From: Clostridia bacterium
GTDB lineage: Bacteria > Bacillota > Clostridia > Christensenellales > CAG-138
Length of the DNA stretch: 38,335 nt
Assembly: GCA_017395105.1 (NCBI GenBank)
Contig: JAFPWD010000002.1
Location: 1 to 38,335 of the forward strand
Reading direction: 5' to 3'
Both the position numbers and the translations under genes were made by a program. Within the stretch, counting starts at the first letter, position 1, and every line of letters starts with the position of its first letter. The notes below the pieces were generated by a model. That model searched no databases. It had not been told where the DNA came from and worked only from the letters and a program-made list of their open reading frames with translations. Shown piece by piece: positions 8,842-16,694 of the stretch.

Positions 8842-9549
8842 ATGATTAACATGAAGTATATAAAACTCACACCTGAAGAACTGAAAATGTGCCATGAGTT
8901 CTCGGCTCGTAGCGCCCATACACAGCAGGATAAAGAGTTTGGACAAGATGACACAAAGCCTCGAACTCCGCAGGAGATTGCTCGTGATAATCTCATAGGC
9001 AAGATTGCGGAAGTTGCCTTTAGCAAGATGATGAAGGAGAACTATGGAATAGATGTCGCTCTTGATTTCAACTGTTATCCGCGTGGCAAGTGGGATAATC
9101 AGGATGCTGAAATAAATGGGTGGAGAATTGATGTTAAAGGAACGCGTCAAGGTGGAAGCTGGATGCTTATTGAGTGGAATAAGCTGAATTTTCGTCAGAA
9201 GGATAATAATCTCTCTCATCTATATGCCATGTTTACGGTTGGGTGGAATCACACAAATGACTCGCCTACTGGATATGTGAGTTACGAGGGGTCAGCTTTT
9301 TTAACTCAGCTTACCGATAGTTGCCCGATAACTGTCGTATTAAGAAGAGGAACGAAACTGCCAGCAACAAGGAAAGAAATCTATCTGCAGGCGGATAACT
9401 ACGGGATACTTTTCAAAGATCTCAATAAGAACTTGAATCACCTCGTTAGTGATATTAAAAGAACTCCTCCATTAAGTTCAATGACAGACGATTATAAGAA
9501 CCCATATAATGGGAAAACAACTTTGGAAATCATCCGTGAATCCAAATGA
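8842..9549 (+). CDS. Putative PD-(D/E)XK-type nuclease, unassigned family
   Basis: I do not recognise a named family for this 235-residue protein. It carries a plausible nuclease core: GKIAEVAF with E57 on a helix, then D89 and the strand RIDVKGT with D97-x-K99, which fits the E...D...(D/E)xK pattern of restriction-type nucleases. The C-terminal half has no recognised motif. A ribosome binding site (AAAAGGAG, 8825-8832) precedes ATG 8842. The gene follows vsr by 15 nt in the same operon. As a third nuclease-like protein beside a Z1 ATPase, it may occupy the position that a PD-(D/E)XK protein (DUF4420) takes in other Z1 systems, but I see no clear similarity to that family. Confidence 0.6.
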   Translation: MINMKYIKLTPEELKMCHEFSARSAHTQQDKEFGQDDTKPRTPQEIARDNLIGKIAEVAFSKMMKENYGIDVALDFNCYPRGKWDNQDAEINGWRIDVKGTRQGGSWMLIEWNKLNFRQKDNNLSHLYAMFTVGWNHTNDSPTGYVSYEGSAFLTQLTDSCPITVVLRRGTKLPATRKEIYLQADNYGILFKDLNKNLNHLVSDIKRTPPLSSMTDDYKNPYNGKTTLEIIRESK

Positions 9550-9636
9550 GTATTGGTTGATCTCGTCGCACTCGACAGTTATTGAACTATAAAGAGCGGA
9601 TGAACGCAATATACGCCAAAAAGGAGGAACCGATTG

Positions 9637-10602
9637 ATGCTTATACTTAACTGCGATCTTGCAAAAAGAGTTCTATTTGATCCGCTCGAGCAGGGTGCAA
9701 ATGAACTTTTTATATTATCTGCTTACGCGACTCCGAATATGCTCTCGTGGTACATGAAAAACATCATTGATCACAAAGCAGCTGCGACAATTAGAATTCA
9801 CCTTATCGTAGGAATGGTTCCATTTGACAATCTTAGTGTCAGCGTTCATGAAGGCTTTCGTCAGATTGTAGCATCGCAATATCCGGATGGAATCGGTTTG
9901 ATTCGATGCAGCTATGTTACTGATAAGCCCGCAGAACATGGCAACTTATTTATTTGGTGCAATGATGGAAAACCAATCCTTGCATTTGAAGGGTCTGCAA
10001 ACTTCGTGCAAAGCTCATTTGTAGGCAACCATCGCAATGAAATCATGTATGAATGCGATCCAGCGGAGGCGAAGCAGTACTATGAATCCGTTGAGCCTCG
10101 AACTATCTACTGTACGCATTCCGAGGTGGAAGAATACATAATTCTCCGACCAACTCATGATGTGTTAGATAGAGAGTGCAACCTTCTCCGTGAAGCAGAT
10201 GACCTTGTTTCTGTGACACTCAGTCTTGTTACAAAAACTGGCGAGCCTGGAACACGGTCAGGGTTAAATTGGGGGCAACGAAAAGGAAGAGAGCCGAATC
10301 AGGCATATATCCATCTCCCAAGCAAGGTTGCGAAAAGCGGATTCTTTCCACTCGAAAAACAACACTTTACAGCTATCACTGATGATCATCATCAGCTGAC
10401 ATTACGCGTCGAACAGCAGAACAACAAGGCCATTACCACTCCTGTTCGAAACAGCGACCTAGGAGAGTATTTTCGAAACCGTCTCGGTTTGGCTAACGGC
10501 GCATATGTCACAAGAAGGGATCTCGACAGGTATGGAAGAACCGATGTGAAGTTTATGAAACTTGACGAAGAAACCTTCTATATGGACTTTTCTGTGCAGT
10601 AG
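9637..10602 (+). CDS. PLD-superfamily NgoFVII-type protein (second copy, altered HxK motif)
   Basis: The 321-residue paralogue of the 5372 gene has an N-terminal PLD-like domain with EHGNLFIW followed by LAFEGSANF, and a C-terminal NgoFVII-like recognition region (FTAITDDHHQLTLRV, VTRRDLDRYGRTDVKF). The lysine of the HxK motif is replaced by asparagine (H101-G-N103), so it may be inactive as a nuclease or need a partner. The ATG at 9637 is preferred over TTG at 9634 because AAGGAGGA (9620-9627) is well placed. An 87-nt gap separates it from the preceding gene, with no terminator seen. The AlbA_2, Z1 and Vsr neighbours show no comparable damage. Confidence 0.7.
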   Translation: MLILNCDLAKRVLFDPLEQGANELFILSAYATPNMLSWYMKNIIDHKAAATIRIHLIVGMVPFDNLSVSVHEGFRQIVASQYPDGIGLIRCSYVTDKPAEHGNLFIWCNDGKPILAFEGSANFVQSSFVGNHRNEIMYECDPAEAKQYYESVEPRTIYCTHSEVEEYIILRPTHDVLDRECNLLREADDLVSVTLSLVTKTGEPGTRSGLNWGQRKGREPNQAYIHLPSKVAKSGFFPLEKQHFTAITDDHHQLTLRVEQQNNKAITTPVRNSDLGEYFRNRLGLANGAYVTRRDLDRYGRTDVKFMKLDEETFYMDFSVQ

Positions 10603-10666
10603 TTATCCAAAACAGCAAGGATTCTTCTTAAAATAACTGGCTCTCTCTTGATGTTCAGTTTATCGC

Positions 10667-10725
10667 TGCAAAAACGCAGCAAATTCTAAAATTATATTGC
10701 AAAAATGCAGCAGATGTGTTATTAT
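10667..10725 (+). promoter_or_regulatory. Promoter with paired operator-like repeats for the XRE-methyltransferase operon
   Basis: The -35 TTGCAA (10697-10702) and -10 TATTAT (10720-10725) are 17 bp apart. Two near-identical 15-mers, TGCAAAAACGCAGCA (10667-10681) and TGCAAAAATGCAGCA (10698-10712), lie 31 bp apart, three helical turns. Each has inverted half-sites TGC-N6-GCA, and the second covers the -35. This is the layout of controller-protein operators in restriction systems, so autoregulation by the XRE protein is likely. Confidence 0.65.
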
Positions 10726-10757
10726 ATCAAAGAGGTGTTTAAAAAGAGGTGTTTAAA

Positions 10758-11096
10758 ATGAATACTATTGGTTCTTTGTTGAAAAACAGCCGCATGGGGT
10801 TGCATCTAAGCCTAAAAGAAGTTTGCGACCGTTGTGGAATAACAGATTCCAAATTAAGCAGGATTGAACGCGGTGAGAAGTTGCCAGATCCATTGGAACT
10901 GAATTTGCTTGCTGGTGTCTATGAATTGGACATTGTTTCACTGTTTGTTGCGGCTGGATATTTGACAACAGGTGTAGTTGCCGATCATCGCCTTGTCTTT
11001 CAAAACGCACGGCTATTAAGCGAGGATGAAAGGCAGGCCATCCAAAACCTAATAAACTTGATGACCAAAGGAAGGAGGAATACAAGTGCTGTTTAG
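10758..11096 (+). CDS. XRE-family helix-turn-helix regulator (controller-like)
   Basis: The 112-residue protein has a standard Cro/CI helix-turn-helix in its first 65 residues (LGLHLSLKEVCDRCG-like scaffold, TDSKLSRIERGEKLPDPLELNLLAGVY), with a short C-terminal tail ending in GRRNTSAV. The ATG at 10758 is chosen over GTG 10749 because AAGAGGTG (10744-10751) is properly spaced from it. That ribosome binding site is part of a 14-bp tandem duplication (10730-10743, 10744-10757). The gene overlaps the methyltransferase by 11 nt, so it is cotranscribed and probably coupled. By analogy with controller proteins it likely sets methylase, and perhaps nuclease, levels after entry into a new host. Confidence 0.75.
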   Translation: MNTIGSLLKNSRMGLHLSLKEVCDRCGITDSKLSRIERGEKLPDPLELNLLAGVYELDIVSLFVAAGYLTTGVVADHRLVFQNARLLSEDERQAIQNLINLMTKGRRNTSAV

Positions 11097-12138
11097 ACTT
11101 GGCGAGCTCTTTTGCGGTCCTGGAGGTTTGGCCTGGGGCGCGATTAATGCAGATATTGGAAATCCGGATTACAAAATCGTTCATCAATGGGCAAACGATT
11201 ATGATGAAAGCACCTGTAAAACATACCGCAGAAACATTTGTCCAGAATCACCGGAGAGCGTATACTGCGCTGATATTAGAAAATTCGATACAACAAAACT
11301 CTCCGCAATTGATGCACTGGCATTTGGTTTTCCGTGCAATGACTTCAGTGTTGTAGGAGAACAGAAAGGCATAGATGGTGTCTATGGCCCTCTCTATTCA
11401 TATGGCGTAAATGTGCTTAGGCAGTATAGGCCCAAATGGTTTCTTGCCGAGAATGTAGGCGGCCTTCGCAATGCAAATGACGGAAAGGCGTTTGCTAAGA
11501 TATTGGACGAATTAAGGGGGGCTGGATACAAATTATACCCCAACCTCTATAAATTTGAAGAATATGGAATTCCCCAAGCGCGTCACCGCATCATTATTGT
11601 CGGAATACGCAATGATATTGATTTGGAATTCAAGATACCTTCAACTGCACCATATGAGGGATGCGACAACACCTGTAAAACGGCAATAGAAGTTCCGCCT
11701 ATTCCCAAAGATGCGCCAAACAACGAATTGACTGTTCAATCATCAACCGTTGTTGAAAGATTGAAGTACATATTGCCTGGGCAGAATGCTTTCACGGCTG
11801 ACCTGCCAGAAGAGCTGATGCTGCATGTTAAAGGTGCTAAAATCAGTCAAATATACAAAAGGCTGGATCCAACCAAGCCAGCTTATACAGTTACTGGCAG
11901 CGGAGGCGGTGGGACTCATATTTATCACTGGAGTGAACCTCGGGCATTGACAAACCGAGAACGTGCGCGCCTTCAGACCTTTCCTGATACATACATATTC
12001 GAAGGAAACAAGGAAAGCGTGAGGAAACAAATCGGAATGGCTGTACCTTGCAAAGGTGCTAAAATCATTTTTGAGGCGATTTTAAAAACCTTTGCACGCA
12101 TTCCATATGAAGCTATGGAAGCAAACATAGAAGAATGA
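11086..12138 (+). CDS. dcm: DNA (cytosine-5) methyltransferase
   Basis: The 350-residue protein has the ordered motifs of C5-methyltransferases. These are motif I GELFCGPGG (S-adenosylmethionine binding), motif IV GFPCNDFS with catalytic Cys84, motif VI AENVGGL, motif VIII GIPQARHRIIIVG, a variable target region, motif IX LTNRERARLQTFPDTY and motif X QIGMAVP. PCN replaces the more usual PCQ after the nucleophile. It presumably methylates the island's recognition sequence to protect host DNA from the PLD, PD-(D/E)XK or Vsr-type nucleases. The start is GTG at 11086 with AGGAGG at 11073-11078. The length is normal and it looks active. Confidence 0.9.
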   Translation: MLFRLGELFCGPGGLAWGAINADIGNPDYKIVHQWANDYDESTCKTYRRNICPESPESVYCADIRKFDTTKLSAIDALAFGFPCNDFSVVGEQKGIDGVYGPLYSYGVNVLRQYRPKWFLAENVGGLRNANDGKAFAKILDELRGAGYKLYPNLYKFEEYGIPQARHRIIIVGIRNDIDLEFKIPSTAPYEGCDNTCKTAIEVPPIPKDAPNNELTVQSSTVVERLKYILPGQNAFTADLPEELMLHVKGAKISQIYKRLDPTKPAYTVTGSGGGGTHIYHWSEPRALTNRERARLQTFPDTYIFEGNKESVRKQIGMAVPCKGAKIIFEAILKTFARIPYEAMEANIEE

Positions 12139-12433
12139 TATGCGGCCTCGACTGCCTGTGCAATTCTTAGTACTATCGATGGTTGCGCGCGATTTGAAAT
12201 TGTTATTGAAAGCTGACGATTAAGCGCATTTTGTGTAAGCGCTGTATAGCAAAACTATTAAGGTGGCTAGAGGTCGTGATGGATACATCCGTTCATCGCG
12301 ACCTCCAATGCATCTTGAGAGCCGGATACTCCTCATAAATTGGAAGAGTTTACGCCATTATCACTCTGATGAGCACGATATTTTTGCCGACAAAGCCGAT
12401 TGATTATTCAAATAAAACTTCAAACTGATAACA
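12139..12433. other. Non-coding gap after the methyltransferase, with one hairpin
   Basis: No gene is seen. A 12-bp stem (GAGGTCGTGATG at 12270-12281 with CATCGCGACCTC at 12294-12305, one wobble) has a 12-nt loop but no T-run after it. It may be a factor-dependent terminator or an element end; nothing decides between these. Confidence 0.5.
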
Positions 12434-12619
12434 CTAAAAATCAATCACAGTAATAGCATAGATATCATCAAACTTGATGATCTCGTCATCGAGTTTCAGT
12501 TTCCTATATGCGGTATTGAGCGCGGTTATCATTCCTCGCTTCACCACATCGTGAAACGCGCAGTAGTAACGTAGAGTACAAGAAGTATCGTTTGATACAA
12601 GGGTTCCTCCTCCTTTCAT
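12434..12619 (-). CDS. Small hypothetical frame, doubtful
   Basis: The 61-codon frame ends in KLDDEIIKFDDIYAITVIDF, which has a protein-like pattern, but I recognise no family. A strong AAAGGAGGAGG lies inside the first codons on the minus strand and is better placed for a TTG start in another frame. That frame would make a 19-residue hydrophobic peptide stopping where this frame has GTG-GTG. The locus may therefore be a frameshifted or truncated gene whose real start is near 12551. It lies between the defence island and the OmpA-like relic. Confidence 0.3.
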   Translation of the reverse strand: MKGGGTLVSNDTSCTLRYYCAFHDVVKRGMITALNTAYRKLKLDDEIIKFDDIYAITVIDF

Positions 12620-12674
12620 GCGATTGGATAGATCATGTGGTGCGGAGCGGCACCTAATACCAGGCTGCCGCTCC

Positions 12675-12774
12675 GATCAGCAATCAATCAAGGCAAATTT
12701 GCAAGGATCTGGTTTGCAAGATCTGATCAGCAATCAATCAAGGCAGTTTTGCAAGGATCTGATTCGCGAGATCT
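12675..12774 (-). repeat. Two tandem 50-bp copies spanning the 3' end of the OmpA-like gene
   Basis: The unit starts with GATCAGCAATCAATCAAGGC at 12675 and again at 12725. The right copy holds the last 13 codons of the OmpA-like gene and its stop. The left copy would encode nearly the same tail (ANQILANLP) and a stop. The differences between copies fall mainly at third positions of that reading frame. Confidence 0.8.
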
Positions 12775-13460
12775 GATCTGCTATCGCAGATAATGACCTT
12801 GCGGTTTTGGCTCGCTATGGGATCATCTCCAACACCAGCGCCATAAATGTGGTAGGGATCCCCGGTGCACGCCAAGCCGACCGCGATGAGTCTAGCAGGA
12901 TCCGCACCCATCAAAATCAACGCTTCGCGGACGCGCTCTGCCCTTTCCAGGGAAAGCGTCTTGGTTTTTTCAGAGTCGGTATCGCCTGCACACGCGCCCG
13001 CTATAATTAGCGATATGTCGTGCTCGATAAGGTGCTCCGCAATGGGCTTAAGCACGTTGTATGCGGCATCCTCGTTGGCAAATTCAGCTTTATCGCCAAT
13101 AAATTTAACTTGCTCGTTACTAATCACGACTGGGTCGATAAAGGCCACATCGTCGTCACTATCGTCTCCGTTTACCAGTTCCTCGGGAACAAACGCCTTT
13201 AACCCTGAGCCTATTTTCTGGACCGCAACACAGGATACAGGAGTGTCATTGAATTGATAATAATCAGTTGCAAGCTCATCGATGAAGTTGATATCTACCT
13301 TTGCGCCAAGCTCTCGGAAAAGCTCTGAGTAAAACGCTTTCATCTTGGAGATCTCAAACTCAGATGCGGCTTCTTGGCTTCCGCCGAAAGAGCCTATGCT
13401 GTGCCAGATTATTTGATCTATGAACGATATGATGCAGAGCTGCTTACGGTTAAAGGCAAT
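12738..13460 (-). pseudogene. OmpA-family C-terminal domain protein, 5'-truncated
   Basis: The frame is open from 13460, directly after a TAG at 13461-13463. Its first ATG is at 13343, giving 201 residues from there. The C-terminal 110 residues form an OmpA-like peptidoglycan-binding domain (VKFIGDKAEFANED, LSLERAERVREALILMGAD, ASQNRKVIIC). The part before the ATG (IIWHSIGSFGGSQEAAS, about 39 codons) also looks coding and matches the segment that in related Clostridia proteins follows an N-terminal von Willebrand A-like region, which is absent here. No ribosome binding site fits the ATG at 13343. I read it as the remnant of a larger surface protein that lost its front end by recombination. 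A short translated product from 13343 is possible. Confidence 0.6.
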
Positions 13461-13490
13461 CTAAAAAAGGTGATGTATTGTAATAATATT

Positions 13491-13563
13491 AAACGCAGGA
13501 TGCTTGCGGCATCCTGCGTTTGACTTTACCGAGCCCGCCTTGAAGCACCAAGTCGGACTCGGT
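13491..13563 (-). terminator. Two hairpins downstream of the ABC exporter operon
   Basis: A perfect 12-bp stem (AAACGCAGGATG with its complement, 13491-13521) and a second stem built on ACCGAG/CTCGGT (13528-13563) lie just past the permease stop at 13570. The second is followed by T-runs on the plus strand. Together they probably insulate the exporter operon from the OmpA-like locus in both directions. Confidence 0.6.
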
Positions 13564-13569
13564 TTTTAT

Positions 13570-15843
13570 TCACTCCTGCGCCTTGAGCGCCTCTACCATA
13601 TCGATTCTTTTGTTCTTTCTTGCTATCATCAGCCCAACGATCAGCGAAACACCGAACACGAGCGCGATACTGATGACGAATGAAAGCGTTGAAACGCTGA
13701 TGCGCAATTCGTATTCCTTTGCAAGCTTTACGATAAGGAACTTGAGCACGCCCATCGCTGCTGGAATGCCGATGATTATGCCTGCGACGGTCAAAAGCAT
13801 ATTCTGCCCGATAAGGAGCTTGCCGATCTTTCTATCCTTGAAGCCGATAACCTTCAGCGTTGCCATCTCACGGAAGCGCTCGGTGTAGCTCATCACGCCG
13901 AGGTCATAGAGCACCACCACGCCGAGCACGGCGGCGGCGATAATCAGAAGCCATATCATCACGTGCATTATCTTCATAAAGGTGTCGAAGGAGTCGATGA
14001 TGCTCTTCTTGGTTTGCGTATTGAGTATGCTTTCGCTCGGCTCGATCTCGGTTTGCTTTGAATAAAGCGTGTTTATCCTGTACTCAAGGCCGAGCTTGTC
14101 TGCGGCTTCCTCGCTCAAAGCTATGCTCTCGCTAAGCGAGCGCACTATGCCCGAAACCTTAACGCTATAGCTTTCGCTTGCGCCGAACGGGGAGAAGATG
14201 AAGCTGTCGCCGACCTTGAGCCCGTGATCCTTCGCGATGCGCTCGCAGATAAGCGCACCGTCATCGGGAAGCTCGGTAAACTCGTTGTTTTCGCCGATGA
14301 AGCGAAGCGTGTCGTTTTCGATGCCGTAAACCTCCAGCGCATAGGATTCGCCGTTCACCTGAACGCTCGATACCGCGCAGGTATCGGCGGCGTATTTTTC
14401 GGCGATTTTCCGCGCTTCGTCGTTCGTAACGTTCTCCGAATCGAGGTTTATGCGCAGCTCGTAGCGGATCGCCTTATCGTAGAAGGAGTCCACAAACTCG
14501 TTCATCGTGTCCTGCATACCAAGCGCGGCAAGAATGAGTATCGTGCAGCCGGCAACGCCGAAAAGCGTCATTGCGCTGCGGGTTTTGTGACGGAAGATAT
14601 CGCGAAGATTCCACCTTTCGCCGAAGCGGAGCACCTTCCAAAGCCCCGTTTTTTCAAGTGCTATGCTGCGCATCTTCTTCGGTGTGTAGGGGCGAAGCGC
14701 ATCGGCAGCCGTGCCGTGCAGCATTTTGCGAACCGATAAAAAGCCGATCAGAACGAGCAAAAGATTTATTAAAATAAGCACGATCCAAACGAACGGCGGT
14801 GCGGACAGCCTCCACGACGGCATATCCAGATACGTTCCCATCGCGCCATTTGGGTTCATTATGAACCAGCCGAGCAGCCAACCGAGCAGAAGACCGAAAG
14901 CCGTTCCGATAAGACCTATCGCAAGCGCATAGAAGGAATAATGGCGAAGGATGCGCCTGTCCTTGAAGCCGAGGGATTTCAGCGTTCCGATCTGCGTTTT
15001 TTCGGCGGCGCAGAGGCGGTGCATGGTCGTTACCATCGTCAAAACCGCTATCGCAAGGAACAGCACGGGCAGTATAAGCCCCATCGTTTTGCCCTCCTCG
15101 CTTTCGCCCATCGCCTCGGAATACTGGATGGTATCATCGCGGCTCACGATCAGCAGGGTCTCACCGAGCGCTTCGTCCGCTTTTTTTGCAAATTCCTTTT
15201 TATCAAGCTCGGTCAGCGCGTTTAAATTCGTGTAAAGCTCAGCGCCGAAAGCTTTTTTGAGAAGGGCGGGGGAGGCATAACAGAAGCCGTAGGTGCTGTA
15301 ATCGGGCATTAGCTGCGTTTTGTCAGGCACGCAGACGAGGTATTCGCCTGCCTTTACGAGCCCGCGCACCTCGCCCTCAATCTCAAGGTTTTTATAAACG
15401 AGCGTGAGCCTGTCGCCAACGGAAAAATCGTTTTCCTTCGCATATCTGTCCGAGAGCCAGAGCCCGCTTTCATCCGCTTCGTCATAAGCTGCACCATCCA
15501 TAACGGTAAAGCCCGAAACGGAGAAATTCTCGGTGAAGTTCAGCGCGATAACGTCCGAGCTCTCCTTCTCAAGCGTGTTCACGGCAAGAAAGCGCGAAAC
15601 CTCGTCCACTCCGTCTATTGCGGCGATCTTCTCCGCCTCATCCTTGGAAAAGCCGCTCTCGCGCACGATACGCATATCCGCAAAGCCGGTGTCCTTGAGG
15701 AAGGAAAGCACGTCGTTTTCAAGCGAAAACCATTCAACGTTGAAGCCAACGAAGGTGCCGATGCCGATGGCGATCATTATCACCATCGAGATGAACTGCG
15801 CACGGTAAACGCCGAGCGTGCGCCAAAGCTTTCTAAGCAGCAT
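13570..15843 (-). CDS. ABC transporter permease, FtsX/MacB-like with two FtsX domains
   Basis: The 757-residue membrane protein begins with a transmembrane helix at about 15-38 (ISMVIMIAIGIGTFVGF), followed by a large extracytoplasmic domain. The first FtsX-type helical bundle is at about 255-375 (MGLILPVLFLAIAVLTMVTTM, IGLIGTAFGLLLGWLLGW). A central single helix near 435, a second periplasmic-type domain and a second FtsX bundle at about 640-745 (MIWLLIIAAAVLGVVVLYDLG, FVISIALVFGVSLIVGLMI) complete it. This is the architecture of FtsX-like exporters of lipids, lipoproteins or peptides that work by mechanotransmission. The start codon directly follows the stop of the ATPase gene, with GGAGGAGG about 13 nt upstream, so the two are coupled. 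The substrate is unknown. Confidence 0.85.
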   Translation of the reverse strand: MLLRKLWRTLGVYRAQFISMVIMIAIGIGTFVGFNVEWFSLENDVLSFLKDTGFADMRIVRESGFSKDEAEKIAAIDGVDEVSRFLAVNTLEKESSDVIALNFTENFSVSGFTVMDGAAYDEADESGLWLSDRYAKENDFSVGDRLTLVYKNLEIEGEVRGLVKAGEYLVCVPDKTQLMPDYSTYGFCYASPALLKKAFGAELYTNLNALTELDKKEFAKKADEALGETLLIVSRDDTIQYSEAMGESEEGKTMGLILPVLFLAIAVLTMVTTMHRLCAAEKTQIGTLKSLGFKDRRILRHYSFYALAIGLIGTAFGLLLGWLLGWFIMNPNGAMGTYLDMPSWRLSAPPFVWIVLILINLLLVLIGFLSVRKMLHGTAADALRPYTPKKMRSIALEKTGLWKVLRFGERWNLRDIFRHKTRSAMTLFGVAGCTILILAALGMQDTMNEFVDSFYDKAIRYELRINLDSENVTNDEARKIAEKYAADTCAVSSVQVNGESYALEVYGIENDTLRFIGENNEFTELPDDGALICERIAKDHGLKVGDSFIFSPFGASESYSVKVSGIVRSLSESIALSEEAADKLGLEYRINTLYSKQTEIEPSESILNTQTKKSIIDSFDTFMKIMHVMIWLLIIAAAVLGVVVLYDLGVMSYTERFREMATLKVIGFKDRKIGKLLIGQNMLLTVAGIIIGIPAAMGVLKFLIVKLAKEYELRISVSTLSFVISIALVFGVSLIVGLMIARKNKRIDMVEALKAQE

Positions 15844-16545
15844 TTACCATTCCACCTCCTCCACGGGAAGCGGCGCGGGATTATCCTCAAAGGAAACTAT
15901 CCTGCCGTTTTTAACGCGCACCACGGTGTCCGCGATCTTCGCGATATTCTGATTGTGAGTAACAATAACGATCGTTTTGCCGTACTGCTTCGCCATATCC
16001 ATCAAAACGCGCAGCACAGTTGCGCCCGTTTCCTGATCGAGTGCGCCGGTAGGCTCGTCGCATAAAAGTATCTCGGGGTTCTTTGCAAGCGCACGCGCTA
16101 TCGAAACTCGCTGCTGCTCGCCGCCCGAAAGCTCCGAAGGGAACTTTTTAATATGATCCGCAAGACCGACCGAAGCAAGCATTTTTTCGGGGTCAAGCGC
16201 GTTCTTTGCTATCTCCCGAACGAGCGCAACGTTTTCATAGACCGTCAGCGTTGGGATAAGGTTGTAGGATTGGAACACGAAGCCCACCTTCTCCGCACGG
16301 TACTCGGCAAGCTCATCCGCCGTCAGGTGCGAAATGTCCTTGCCGTCCACCACGATTTTTCCGCTCGTGGGGCTGTCGAGTCCGCCGAGAAGGTTCAGCA
16401 TCGTGCTCTTGCCCGCGCCGCTCGGTCCGAGTATGACGATAAGCTTGCCTTTTTCAAGCGCAAGGTCAACGCTGTCGAGCGCCCGCTGTTCGTGGTCGCC
16501 CACCCTGTATACGCGGCTCACCGCGCTGAATTCAACTATTCTCAT
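15844..16545 (-). CDS. ABC transporter ATP-binding protein, LolD/MacB type
   Basis: The 233-residue ATPase has Walker [11 protein letters not shown]-loop [13 protein letters not shown], signature [15 protein letters not shown], Walker [13 protein letters not shown] and an H-loop IVTHN. It matches the ATPase of LolCDE/MacB/FtsX-type exporters and pairs with the permease just downstream. The ATG at 16545 (MRIVEF) is chosen because AAGGAGG lies 5-6 nt ahead; the frame is open to 16572 without such a site. Its promoter carries the palindrome GTTAGC-N4-GCTAAC, shared with the flavodoxin and AraC units. Confidence 0.9.
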   Translation of the reverse strand: MRIVEFSAVSRVYRVGDHEQRALDSVDLALEKGKLIVILGPSGAGKSTMLNLLGGLDSPTSGKIVVDGKDISHLTADELAEYRAEKVGFVFQSYNLIPTLTVYENVALVREIAKNALDPEKMLASVGLADHIKKFPSELSGGEQQRVSIARALAKNPEILLCDEPTGALDQETGATVLRVLMDMAKQYGKTIVIVTHNQNIAKIADTVVRVKNGRIVSFEDNPAPLPVEEVEW

Positions 16546-16582
16546 AACTGCCTCCTTGATAAAACGATTCAAAACGGCATCA

Positions 16583-16628
16583 GTTAGCCTCTGCTAACCA
16601 TAATAGCACTACGCATCTCGCTTTGCAA
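16583..16628 (-). promoter_or_regulatory. Promoter and palindromic operator of the ABC exporter operon
   Basis: On the minus strand the -35 TTGCAA (16623-16628) and -10 TATTAT (16600-16605) are 17 bp apart, with TGC giving an extended -10. The palindrome GTTAGCCTCTGCTAAC (16583-16598) starts 2 bp past the -10 and covers the start site, a repressor position. The spacer and -35 also form a bulged hairpin, CGCATCTCGC with GCGAGTGCG. Confidence 0.65.
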
Positions 16629-16694
16629 TAGCGAGTGCGTTATTTTATAGATAAAGGACAAGAAGTTGCAGCAAGAAGAGCTTCAATGAACACG

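Noticed and set aside
8410..9219. A 269-codon minus-strand frame
   Set aside because: It spans the antisense of vsr and the next gene and is interrupted in function by both real genes; its hydrophobic composition arises from their codons.
12270..12305. Hairpin after the methyltransferase as a rho-independent terminator or an element end
   Set aside because: There is no T-run on either side and no matching copy at the left junction, so neither role is supported.
12675..12774. The 50-bp tandem repeat as a two-unit CRISPR
   Set aside because: The copies are directly adjacent with no spacer and one holds the 3' end of a coding sequence; no cas gene is present.
16612..16640. Bulged hairpin over the -35 of the ABC exporter promoter as a second operator
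   Set aside because: It is not repeated at the other two units of the group, so it may be chance.
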